A stretch of DNA of 64,000 nucleotides from Andalucia godoyi. Lineage: Eukaryota; Discoba; Jakobea; Jakobida; Andaluciidae. The stretch is from the NCBI GenBank assembly GCA_009859145.1, contig VRVR01000002.1, forward strand, positions 124,001 to 188,000. Direction: 5' to 3'. The notes under the pieces were generated by a model, which saw nothing but the letters and a program-made list of their open reading frames with translations, did no database searches and was not told where the DNA came from. A program made the translations under genes and the position numbers. Positions 1 to 9,103 of the stretch are shown in pieces (positions within the stretch are counted from its first letter, which is position 1; each line of letters opens with the position of its first letter).

Positions 1-178
1 ATTGTAACTATGGATGGTTTGCGTCAACTTCCTGTTCATTTTTCTGCAGGGAGACGCGAGATAAATATAGATACTATGAATCAAAAACCAACCAACCAAC
101 CAACCAACCCCTCTTCCCTCTCAATTTTCGTATTTTATGATATTGTGCAAGTTTCCGGAATGTGGTGCGAGATCTGCA

Positions 179-1255
179 CTATGATAGCACCCATTTGACG
201 TATTCATACGTGGTCCAGCAAAATGCCACACTGGGCCCCATGTACATGACACGAGCCGACGCACCCCGGAAAAACCCTGCGCTTCCATCTTCTCTTAGGA
301 TCCTCCGCACTACATCTTGGAAACCTTCGTTCACGCCGTACTCCGCTTGCGTCTGCAACCGTGTCTTGATCACATCCAGGGGATTGGAGACCAATGCGGC
401 AGCTGCTCCAGCGCCACATCCAGCAACCACGTGTTTCCACGGTTCGTACTCGATGTGGTCATGGCCATCATCATCGTCATCGTCGTCGGCATGGCTGTGG
501 TGGCCGTCTACGCCGTCTTTACTTGCACTGTGCAAAGGATCCAGCTTCAGAAGCCCCTTGCCGCTCGCTGCATTCGCTTGCAATTCCTGCTCCCTCCTTA
601 GCTGATCCTCCCACTGCAGCCTCCTTTGCGCCACAATTTCTGCCGAAGGATTACGCCCAAGGAGAGTCCTCAGGGATTCGTACGTCGCGAACTGCACTGC
701 AGTATGAGGAATTCCCATTGCAACTGTTGTTGGATACGACAAGAAGAATGCTCGAACTCCTTCTTTCAACAGCACAGTTCGAAAGCAATGCCATGCATTC
801 CTGTAGTTTGAATTCGCTAGCTGCATTCTTTGCTTGATGACATCGAGTGGAGTCGAAACTGCATCGTGAAATAGAACTGCGATTGCCCCTGAACTACCAG
901 CAGCCACTGGATGATGCCCCTTGCGATCAGCCCCAGTAGCTTTCTTTGCAGCTTCGTACGCAGCAAAGTACAGCGCATGCGACGGAAACGCTCCTGCAAC
1001 CACCGCACTCATTCCCGAAAATAGCTTTAGTGGTCCTTCCGAGCGCGCCACGTGCAACAGCTCTCCAATCACACTTCGGCGAATGGATTTCGAGTCCAGC
1101 GTCTGCAGCCGAGTCTTGATCATGTCAAAAGGGAACATCCCAACGTGTTCCATAAGCCCAGCCGAGCCACCAGCAATCATGTGAACAACAGGAGACACTC
1201 CAGGTGGTCTCTCTCCTTCTTCAACATGAGCCGCAAACACAGGTCGATCGCTCAT
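179..1255 (-). CDS. MRS3/4: Mitochondrial carrier, mitoferrin (MRS3/4) type
   Basis: A 358-residue member of the SLC25 family with the usual three repeats. The Px[DE]xx[KR] signatures read PFDMIKTRLQT (about residue 43), PLDVIKQRMQL (about 137) and PLDVIKTRLQT (about 294). HDAVSTPLDVIKQRMQLANS in repeat 2 and the HALYFAAYE helix end closely resemble mitoferrins, which import ferrous iron through the mitochondrial inner membrane; iron transport is inferred from this. Between repeats 2 and 3 lies a long insert (about residues 205-275) containing a His/Asp tract, HHSHADDDDDDDGHDH, which ordinary carriers lack. No intron is needed and the ATG is the first in frame. Another SLC25 substrate cannot be excluded. 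Confidence 0.8.
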   Translation of the reverse strand: MSDRPVFAAHVEEGERPPGVSPVVHMIAGGSAGLMEHVGMFPFDMIKTRLQTLDSKSIRRSVIGELLHVARSEGPLKLFSGMSAVVAGAFPSHALYFAAYEAAKKATGADRKGHHPVAAGSSGAIAVLFHDAVSTPLDVIKQRMQLANSNYRNAWHCFRTVLLKEGVRAFFLSYPTTVAMGIPHTAVQFATYESLRTLLGRNPSAEIVAQRRLQWEDQLRREQELQANAASGKGLLKLDPLHSASKDGVDGHHSHADDDDDDDGHDHIEYEPWKHVVAGCGAGAAAALVSNPLDVIKTRLQTQAEYGVNEGFQDVVRRILREDGSAGFFRGASARVMYMGPSVAFCWTTYEYVKWVLS

Positions 1256-1450
1256 ATTTCAAAAATGATCTATGAAATAAAGAATAATTATGCTCGTTCG
1301 TTTCCAACTCGGTTGGCAGTTCGTTCGTTGTGCTTGCTCTGACTGTCCCTCTGCGACGAATCGACAGGATCCAGCGATTCTAAACCTAGAAATGATCAAA
1401 AAATTGTCAAAATAACACCACTGCGTACAATGACCAATTGGGGATCGTCG

Positions 1451-1488
<38 letters not shown>

Positions 1489-2082
1489 CAGCACAAACAA
1501 CTAATCAACACATCAGATAATAAAGAAGAGGAAAAAAATAGAATGGAAGAAATTGTCAAGTTCGGAATCAAAAGCCTTTTTTTTTTCGCATGCACGCAAA
1601 GCGAACTGCGAAAAAATATATACATTGTAACTACAGCAATAATTTAAAAAAATCCCGGAAATCTTTTGCTTTTCCTCTACGGTCTGCATCACGTGATGCA
1701 CGTACTAGGGGGGAAAAAACAGACCCACAAGTCGAAAAGGCCTCTTCTATGCATTTGTTCAAATACTGCATTTTGCTAAGAACTAGCTTGCCAGTGTGAG
1801 CTTGACAGGTGTTGGGGCAGGCCTTCAAAGCCTGTGCGGGCCACAAGCCCGAATGGATCGATACCATCTCGCTGGCGTCATTGTTTTTTTGTTTTTGTTT
1901 TTGTTTTTTCTTTTCGACTGGTCGACCAGATCCGTGTTCCATTCGCCGCTGGGTTGGAATGGAACGGAGACAAATTGTCATTCAGCCAAGAATGCACACA
2001 TAACAAAGCGCTGGAATAGAAATGAATATACATATATGTAGTACATTTGCATGGAAGAGAGGGCATCATCCGAAAAATTAGT
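1256..2082. other. Intergenic region with (GAT)n microsatellite
   Basis: No coding region could be supported between the mitoferrin start and the protease stop. A perfect GAT/ATG trinucleotide repeat of about 36 bases lies at 1451-1486, and a T-rich stretch with repeated GTTTTT units is at about 1884-1910. Short open frames here have no protein-like composition. Confidence 0.6.
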
Positions 2083-4011
2083 CTACAGCTTGGATCGGGG
2101 GCCATTAGAGGGGCCCTGGTATCGAGAAGATGGCTCTTGAGACAAGTTTGAAACATGCGTGATAAAGTCATTGGGAACTTCGATTGCCGCGAGGAGTTTG
2201 GCAAGCAAGTTTTCTGCAATGAGCGGGCTCATCAACTGCGTGCGCTGAATGACGGCAGCCGAACGGACAAACTGAATGACGCAATCCAGGAGGTCTGTGG
2301 ACATTGCAAAGTTAAGACGTGGAATGCGAGATCCATCGGAACGACGCCCTTGGTTACGAATGAGTCCGATCCAAAGGACCTTGCCTGGCTGCCCACATTT
2401 TGGATCCTGCAGCAAGAAAAGCGGACCGCCGGAATTGCCCTGGTGGATCACGCAATCTGTTTGATATCCAATGCAGCACAGCGAGGAAGTCGTAAGAATT
2501 TTGGAAATGCAGCCGCGGGAAAATCCGGCTGGAAACGCAGGATTCAAGCCAAACAAGCCAAATCCAACCGCGCAAACTGCAGAGCCCGTCGATACACGGT
2601 TGGAGAAAGCAATTGAAATCGCTGGTTCGCTTTCGGAGCTCAGTATGCACACATCGGATTCCGGAAGAACGGCAATGGTGGATGTGGGAACGGCCGACAC
2701 ATGCAGCAATGCAACGTCCACAGAACCGCTGCAGACGTACACCACACGAGCATCTATCCACGGCGTAAACACCTGATTGTCCCCGTGAACACCATCATCC
2801 GCGTAAAAACGAACCTTGACGATCCATGATGAAAACGATGAATGGTTTACTCCAGAAGAGCTGGGTTCTGATTTCGGTCCGCCATCTCGTACCACATGAG
2901 CGTTTGTAACGATGTAGCCGAGACTCGATAGCAGCACTCCGGATCCCCAAGACGAGCCCGCATGGATGTCGACGCACGTTCGTCGGATCTTGTCCACCAG
3001 CCGTCCAGAGAATCCCGCCGAAAGACTCTCACAAACTGCGGTATCCAGTCGCAAGGGACGGTCGATTGACCTCGTTTCTGCACGCACCGCTGATAGTCGC
3101 TCCAGCAGGCTAACAATTGACTCGGGCAGCATTGAGACGGTCGGAGCATCGAATATCAGCGCAATGTGAAACTCGATTCCTGCGGCATCGTGCCGAATGG
3201 GATGCAAAATCATACCGACCAGCTGTCCTGAATGGCAGCAAAACAGCGGTGCACCTTCTGAACCCGGCAAAAGACGACAATCAACCAACGCCAGCGTGGG
3301 ATGTTGTCGATTTGCACACGCAACGGAATGCACATAGTTGGCTACGTGTCCGCAGGATACCGAATGCGACAGCGCGCTTGTGCATACGACGCCAAACGGA
3401 CTCGAAGCGGCGACAATTTGAGCACCAATGCGCGGCCGATCAACTGGTATTTTCACATCTCCACAGACCGGGCCACTGTGAGAAGACGGAATTGATTCGG
3501 AAAGCTTCAAAACCGCAAATACAGTCCTGGAGGATGCGGATGATGCTGCATCGACGCCGAACGCATCCGTCATTTGAATGGACTTTTCGCATAACCCAAG
3601 TTTGTGTCGCTGTACTGTACCTATCTGCCTCGCCATCCTTAGCGCAGGCCATCCAAGCGACAGTCCACTCGGAGAACCGTGAATAATTGATGAAATCATA
3701 ACATCAATCGCAGACACGTGGACAAATGAAATATGGTGTGCATGAAAATACTTGTCAATCCCTTGCAGCAGGATGCGAACATGGCACCCTGGAAACAGTT
3801 TGCAAGTATCTGAGCTATAGGAGTCAACAAACGGCACAACAATGGAATCGAGGCAAAGGACAGTATCTTCGGAAAGCACAATTCCAGACGTCGAAAGCTG
3901 CGAAACCTGTCCATTTCGCGTGTAGAATGGCTGGCCAAGCAGCTTGCTTCCGTATGGATCTGGGCCCTCCGTGACGACTGTGCATCCTATTCTTATATAA
4001 TCCGCATTCAT
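2083..4011 (-). CDS. TYSND1: Peroxisomal trypsin-like protease (TYSND1/DEG15), C-terminal SKL
   Basis: A 642-residue serine protease of the TYSND1/DEG15 family, which removes N-terminal PTS2 presequences and processes beta-oxidation enzymes in the peroxisome matrix. The catalytic triad is visible: His in TNAHVVRD (about residue 371), Asp in SVDVALLHV (about 433) and Ser in HQGNSGGPLF (about 526). The protein ends in SKL, a canonical PTS1 import signal, which agrees with the family assignment. The ATG at 4011 (MNADYIRIGCTVV) was chosen. The frame stays open to 4302, but the extra residues include a poly-Phe run and lie inside a dispersed repeat. A second, degenerate protease-like half before residue 330 fits DEG15 architecture. 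No introns. Confidence 0.85.
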   Translation of the reverse strand: MNADYIRIGCTVVTEGPDPYGSKLLGQPFYTRNGQVSQLSTSGIVLSEDTVLCLDSIVVPFVDSYSSDTCKLFPGCHVRILLQGIDKYFHAHHISFVHVSAIDVMISSIIHGSPSGLSLGWPALRMARQIGTVQRHKLGLCEKSIQMTDAFGVDAASSASSRTVFAVLKLSESIPSSHSGPVCGDVKIPVDRPRIGAQIVAASSPFGVVCTSALSHSVSCGHVANYVHSVACANRQHPTLALVDCRLLPGSEGAPLFCCHSGQLVGMILHPIRHDAAGIEFHIALIFDAPTVSMLPESIVSLLERLSAVRAETRSIDRPLRLDTAVCESLSAGFSGRLVDKIRRTCVDIHAGSSWGSGVLLSSLGYIVTNAHVVRDGGPKSEPSSSGVNHSSFSSWIVKVRFYADDGVHGDNQVFTPWIDARVVYVCSGSVDVALLHVSAVPTSTIAVLPESDVCILSSESEPAISIAFSNRVSTGSAVCAVGFGLFGLNPAFPAGFSRGCISKILTTSSLCCIGYQTDCVIHQGNSGGPLFLLQDPKCGQPGKVLWIGLIRNQGRRSDGSRIPRLNFAMSTDLLDCVIQFVRSAAVIQRTQLMSPLIAENLLAKLLAAIEVPNDFITHVSNLSQEPSSRYQGPSNGPRSKL

Positions 4012-4177
4012 TGCATGACTGCCGCAAACATGGAGCAGATTCGCCAACGCCGGAGAACAAAAAAAAAAAAAACCAGCCCGTTCCACTTTGGAGTTTCGCA
4101 ATCGGACTGTGCACAAACAGCACAACAAAACAAACCTATACGGCAATGTTTTCCCTCGACAAAAGATACCCCGTCTT

Positions 4178-4824
4178 CGTATACGGCTGGCAGCTTTGTG
4201 CGTCAACGTTGAACATCGAGCAAAATACGGTTCTCTTACCGCAGATTCTCTGTTGTTCTTTCTGTTTATGTTTTTTATAATCGAACCCTCAAACAGCACC
4301 ATTCATCAAGGACAAAGCATCTCATGGCTCCAAAGAGGGGTCTTCCCAACAAACCCAAACCGGCCATGTCCGAAGATACCGAGAACCAAGAAACCCGTTG
4401 ATTCCCTCTTGTCGCAACTTGCTGAGGAAGCTGATGATCAAATCACGGAGATATGGTCGATTTGCGTTCGGAATGCGCTTTCAAGCCAGAGAACAAGAAA
4501 CAACAAAGGCAAAAGCGTCGTCAGGCGCGGCGTCGTTCGCCGACCACATTTTGTTTCCTTCAACGTTCATTTTTGAATGTTGAATCGATTGGGGAATATG
4601 TTGGTTGCAATGGCCCTTTGATGTAGAGTTGGTGCTCGCCCCCAAATAAAGACACGTGGTTTGGATCAATCTTCGGTGACAGCTGAGCCGATGACCAATA
4701 GTGATTTCATGTTTTGGTGAACAATAAGCCGTTGGCGACTTTTGAACTGTTTCTTATCGTGTTTTATTTCATTTTCATCGTCTTTGACAAGACGCTTGAT
4801 GTCCGTCCGGTTAGAACTAAATAA
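4178..4824 (+). repeat. Dispersed repeat family, copy A (longest)
   Basis: This segment shares long, gapped identity with 22821-23245 and 37985-38472, all in the same orientation. Shared landmarks in order are a TCAACG..GAACATC box, a pyrimidine-rich stretch, an ATG-initiated box starting ATGGCTCCAAAGAGG, a CTTCGG..ACAGCT box, and a tail ending GAACTAAATA. Copy A alone has about 170 extra bases in the middle (about 4440-4610). A 25-residue frame at 4324-4401 is intact here. The element covers the 5' flank of the protease gene. No terminal repeats, transposase or reverse transcriptase was seen, so its class is unknown. Confidence 0.75.
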
Positions 4825-5236
4825 AACGCCAAATCTCCCTCTCTTCCTCTTGGAGACATGCTCGAAACTGCACGAACGATCCGGGGGGGGAAGCACGATC
4901 TTCAAGCCAGGTGCTTTGGAAACGAGGCCGCATGCGGAAAGGTGCAGTGGGTGTGTCCGCACTTCTTGCCAACGACTCTACAACAGCGCCCAGCGTGGCG
5001 AGCTTGTCGGCGACATTCGCAGCCGATGACAATCTGTCGGAAACGTGATTGGCCCTTTCCTCTACGCAAGAGTCTCGTTACCCCATCAAGAAGCGGACCC
5101 TTAACGCCAGATTGCGGATCTCCATGTGCAGCCTATCCCGACGTCGGCAGGGGGATGGCATTGAAGAGTCAGGGAAGCCGTTGGGAAGAGGGGCTGAGAG
5201 CAATGAATGTTTCTTTTCTTTTTGTGCTGGATTTCA
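4825..5236. other. Intergenic, nothing recognised
   Basis: Between the end of repeat copy A and the stop codon of the downstream minus-strand membrane protein I see no credible coding region, RNA gene or repeat. Confidence 0.5.
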
Positions 5237-6457
5237 CTACACGTAGAGCAATCCCAGGCTTACCATAATGTACAGAAGAATGAGTGCGTTTGTCAAGGAA
5301 GCAATCATGAATGGGAGTCTCCAGAATAAAAAATCGGTGTGATGAATGACAAAGTAGACATCTGCAGCGACAAGCGCGCATTCGACGAGAAATGCGACTT
5401 GTACGTTGTCATGCTGCACCTCGACTTCATTTCTGTACACCGCAACAGCGGTGTGAAAGCCAAGAAGCGCATCGATGGCCACCAACCCAAGAAAATCCAG
5501 ACGTAGAGGAATCATCGGGAATCCAGCAACGTTACTCTTGATAAGTATCTCGAGAAGAATCTCCAGAATCAGCTGGATTATTACATTGAAGGCAATAAAC
5601 ATGGAAAGTCGAACGAAGATCAGAGGTGGTGGCGGCGTCGTTACTGAAACCAGTGTCAGCACAGGAGACTCTCCGACTGTCGGTGCACCTTCTCCACCGT
5701 TCTCGCGAACTGCGACATCAGCGGTAGATGCAAGTTCTTCCTCTCGACTTGCGGCCGCCGCTTTGATCTGCTCTCCACGAAGCTGACCGAGGATTTCCGG
5801 TCCCTTTTCCATCCCAGATATCGACAGTCGAGACGCTCTCCTGAGCCGTTGTTGCTGAACCGAATTTCTGTACCTGTTGATCCACGCCAGTCCGAAAGGT
5901 GGAGCCGAATGCTGCGGCATCTCAAAACCATCTGCAACCCGCAGATTTCTGCCACTGCGGGTAGCATGCTCGGCCGCGACTCCTGCATTCGCCCCAAATG
6001 TTAACATGCGGTCGTGATGCAGCCCGACAAGTCCTTCGACATGCGTGCACGTCGCATGCTGTTTTCGAGCCAGTTGGCCACGGCTCGATCCCGGGCGGTC
6101 GTGGAACCGCAAGCTTGACTGTGTTCTTCGCACATCCATGCTCGGCCTCCCACTTCGCAGTGCATCCGACCCGCAGTTCGCAGTGGTCGATTCTCCTGAC
6201 GCTGCAGCAGCAGTTTCTTCTGTTGTATGATATTCTGGCCCGTGTGTGACTGCTTCCGTCGCAGACGGCGGTGTTTGCGGAGGCTGCATTACAGGAATCG
6301 GGAGTTGAAGATGTCTCGGAGCTGCGGACGCAGTCTCTCGATCACGGCCGTCCACCGATGCATGAGAATCATCCTTGAAATCTGCAAAACTGACCATCCG
6401 TTCTCTTGTATCTGTAGTTTTTTTCCTGGTCTTTCCTGCATCTTCCGAGCGGTCCAT
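5237..6457 (-). CDS. Multi-span membrane protein with long disordered N-terminus
   Basis: A 406-residue protein that I do not recognise with certainty. Residues 1-270 are polar and Ser/Pro/Arg-rich without hydrophobic segments. After a PPPPL motif, the last ~130 residues hold about four hydrophobic helices (around LSMFIAFNVIIQLILEILL, LGLVAIDALLGFHTAVAVY, VAFLVECALVAADVYFVI and MIASLTNALILLYIMVSL). Size and topology of this block resemble the TMEM17/80/216 group of ciliary transition-zone proteins, which would suit the flagellar gene content nearby. No diagnostic motif proves that, so this is only a suggestion. The ATG at 6457 is the first in frame and there are no introns. Confidence 0.6.
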   Translation of the reverse strand: MDRSEDAGKTRKKTTDTRERMVSFADFKDDSHASVDGRDRETASAAPRHLQLPIPVMQPPQTPPSATEAVTHGPEYHTTEETAAAASGESTTANCGSDALRSGRPSMDVRRTQSSLRFHDRPGSSRGQLARKQHATCTHVEGLVGLHHDRMLTFGANAGVAAEHATRSGRNLRVADGFEMPQHSAPPFGLAWINRYRNSVQQQRLRRASRLSISGMEKGPEILGQLRGEQIKAAAASREEELASTADVAVRENGGEGAPTVGESPVLTLVSVTTPPPPLIFVRLSMFIAFNVIIQLILEILLEILIKSNVAGFPMIPLRLDFLGLVAIDALLGFHTAVAVYRNEVEVQHDNVQVAFLVECALVAADVYFVIHHTDFLFWRLPFMIASLTNALILLYIMVSLGLLYV

Positions 6458-7114
6458 TTACTTGACTTGCGCGTTCTGCAGACTCAACGCAAACCAGGAA
6501 GTCATGCGTGAATTTCTGGGTTTCAAAAAAATAAAAAATAAACTTTGATTCGAGACAATACAAATCGTTTACTGGGTTTTTCTGCTCTTGTTTAAAATAA
6601 AACTCTACCGTTTCTTTTGTTTTTGAAATGCATAAAAAGCTGGTGCTTGGTTCTAGTGCCAGTTCGCTTGAACCAGATTGTTATTGCACGAGGGGGAAAT
6701 AAAAGGAAAATAAAAACCTGATTCTGCATGAAACTCCCCTTACTAGGAGAGTGGTGGGGGTGAGTCCGTTCCCCCCGTTTTGTCCAGCAAATGCAAACGG
6801 CTTTCTCTTCTTATCCAACAGGCTACGACTTGCGCGCTGCGTTGCACCATCATCCCCTTGTCGTTCTGAAACAAAACGCGAAAAGGGCAAACGACCACTT
6901 GAAAGAGATCCGGCAGTGCTTCAGATTTCCGCTAATTCCCGCCTTCTGTGAAACTGCAGCAACTGCGAATCCAAAAAGAAAAAAGAAAAAAGAAAAAAGA
7001 AAAACGAGGTACGCCTTCTTTTTGTGTCCAGTCCAAATAGGATAGATAGAGGACGCAGCGAGAAAAGCTCAGACGGGAGGAGAATCGCTCTTGAATTTCT
7101 CTTTATTCACAGAA
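6458..7114. other. Divergent intergenic / 5' flanks
   Basis: This region separates the divergently transcribed membrane-protein gene (minus) and SLBP gene (plus). It is A/T- and purine-rich near 6520-6720 and carries an AAAAAG run at about 6973-7003. No coding region was supported. Confidence 0.5.
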
Positions 7115-7899
7115 ATGCCGCGGCTGGATCAAGAATTTCGCGGACCGCGGCCCAAAGATGCACCCTATCTGTCGAACAAGGATCGACGCAAGCTGTATTC
7201 TGGTCCGATTCTTCCAAAAAGCGAAATCAAGCAAGATGAGCAAGAAATCGACGACCACAAACTTGTTCAACGTCAGAAACAGATTGATTTTGGCAAGAAC
7301 ACGATTGGATATCAACGATATTTGCAGTTAATTCCAAAGTATGGTCCTTTTTAAATTTTTCTTCACCTTGCTTGCGTGTTTTTCTCACAGGAATGTACGT
7401 TTTTCGAGTTAACATGCGTTTGGTTTTGGTTTTTGGTTTCTTCTTCCTCGTTTTACGTTTGGCCGATTATGCAGAATGAAGCGAAACCGCGGTGATCCAC
7501 AGACTCCCAATCCGCAGCTAAAGTGTTCCAAGCGAACCTTTGATGATTTGGTAAAGAACTGGAGAAGAGGCTTGCACAAATTCGATGATCCAACCACACC
7601 AATGAACAGCAAGCAAGTTTCCAAGCCGGCAGAAGATGCCAGGTTTGATTCGGATTCAGTTTACAACGGCCCAATGATGATCACCCAAGACATGCTCGAG
7701 TTTGATGATGACGATTTGTATGGACTTTTATCATCCTCCTTCACTGCACTTCTCTTTCTCTTTCCCTTCCGTTCTCTGAAAGCAAGATGGTTTCTAACAT
7801 GGCACGAATAGGCTTGGAGTTGATGTCGATGCTGATCGGACGTCTGCGACACAAATCGATGAGAGCCAGCCGCTGTTTGACGATCTCCGAAACTTGTAA
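7115..7899 (+). CDS. SLBP: Histone stem-loop binding protein (SLBP)
   Basis: Three exons, 7115-7338, 7475-7717 and 7812-7899, joined in phase. The introns (136 and 94 nt) both start GTATGG and end AG, with TTAAC and CTAAC branch-like motifs. The RNA-binding domain is unmistakable: RQKQIDFGKNTIGYQRYL in exon 1, then TPNP and a WRRGLHKFDDP block in exon 2, matching the SLBP signature (RQKQIxxGKNTxxYxRY...TPxK...W). SLBP binds the 3' stem-loop of replication-dependent histone mRNAs for processing and translation. The protein is about 184 residues, shorter than animal SLBP, and has an acidic C-terminus. The ATG at 7115 is the first ATG of the open frame. Confidence 0.9.
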
Positions 7900-8031
7900 A
7901 AACGTGCACTTTCCAAAAGGGAAGACATCAACAAAATTGCAGTGGATCATTTAGATCTTCTTTTATTCGACAATGCTGGGCTGGGTGACAGCACCGTCGT
8001 CACAATCCGCAGTAGTGCCATCCCCGTACCT

Positions 8032-8727
8032 TTAGCCTGGAGGCCATGAAAACTCCCGACCGCCAAGCAAGTGGATCTGCAGCAGAAAGAATCCCCGGAT
8101 CAGAAAGAACTAAAGTAAGCGACAGCACAACATCAAGAGAGTCCAGTGGGGTCATAAGCGCGGGCAATCATGGGGAATGACATACGTGGAGATAGTTGAC
8201 CATCTGACCTGATGCTTTTCCTTCTGCAAAACGGCATACGTTCCCGTCAAATACAACCCAAACAAGGAAAGAGGCAATTTCAAAACAAAACGAAGGCTGT
8301 GTAAGAATGTCACGAGGTGGCGATCATGGAAAGAACGTTTGCAACAGGGACATAACAAAAATAAAAGCAGCGAAAAAGAAAGAAGACATAATAGATGGTA
8401 ACAGGAGAACGACAGCAAACAAAACATACGATTAATGACAACGCGATAGCCATCTTCTGCAACGCCCTCCTGTTTCGCAATATGACCAGCGACAAGTAAG
8501 AGATGTCCTAGATCCGCTTCCGCCTGCACATCCCCAATCTTCCTTTCGTGCAATTGCCCAATCTTGGTTGTCTTTGAAATCACCAAAATATGCGTCCGTG
8601 CTTTGGGATTAATGTCGAAGAATGCAAGCGCGCGATCATCTTCGTATGCAACCTGCGCCGGAATCTTCTTGTCGAGGATCTTTTGAAAAAGCGTCTCTTC
8701 AGGCTTGATCGAAAACACTTCACTCAT
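8032..8727 (-). CDS. HINT1: HINT-type HIT nucleotide hydrolase
   Basis: Three exons on the minus strand: 8430-8727, 8186-8223 (only 38 nt) and 8032-8076. Both introns start GTATGT and end CAG. The spliced product is 126 residues, the same length as human HINT1. It shows FQKILDKKIPAQ, YEDDRALAFFDINPKA.THILVI and GYRVVIN in exon 1, then GQMVNYLH in exon 2 and IHLLGGREFSWPPG in exon 3. HINT proteins hydrolyse purine nucleoside phosphoramidates. The His triad usually reads HxHxH; here the spliced motif is Y-L-H-I-H, so the first His is Tyr while the catalytic middle and last His remain. It is convergent with SLBP, 132 bp apart. Confidence 0.87.
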
Positions 8728-9041
8728 CCTTCCTCTTCTCTTCCCTCTCCTCTCTCTTGCCTATTGAACCAGGAAAGTCCTCTTTTTCTTGCTTTTTAAT
8801 TTCTGTGGAGTTAACTTGGCACTCGAAATGTCGGATGGGAAACCAGCCAGAGAACTCTCGTTCAGAATGACTTCGAGATGTGTCGACATGATTCGTAGGT
8901 TCTGTGCCAATGGCAAAATCTGCCAAACAGAACACAGCCGCGAAAGAAAACCCGTCCGTATTCCCGTCCATTTTTATAAAAAAATACTTTATTACTTTTT
9001 TAATTGTCTTATTATTTTGGTTTGGAAGTGAGCTAGTGAGA

Positions 9042-9043
9042 GG

Positions 9044-9099
<56 letters not shown>

Positions 9100-9101
9100 G
9101 A
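9042..9101. repeat. (GACA)n / (GA)n compound microsatellite
   Basis: Tandem GACA units run directly into GA dinucleotides and end two bases before the BCD1 start codon, so the repeat forms the immediate 5' leader of that gene. The rest of the 8728-9103 divergent spacer between HINT and BCD1 shows no coding region. Confidence 0.85.
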
Positions 9102-9103
9102 AC

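Noticed and set aside
4012-4302. N-terminal extension of the peroxisomal protease
   Set aside because: The extra residues contain a poly-Phe run from an A-tract and lie inside dispersed repeat copy A. MNADYIRIG at 4011 is a natural start.
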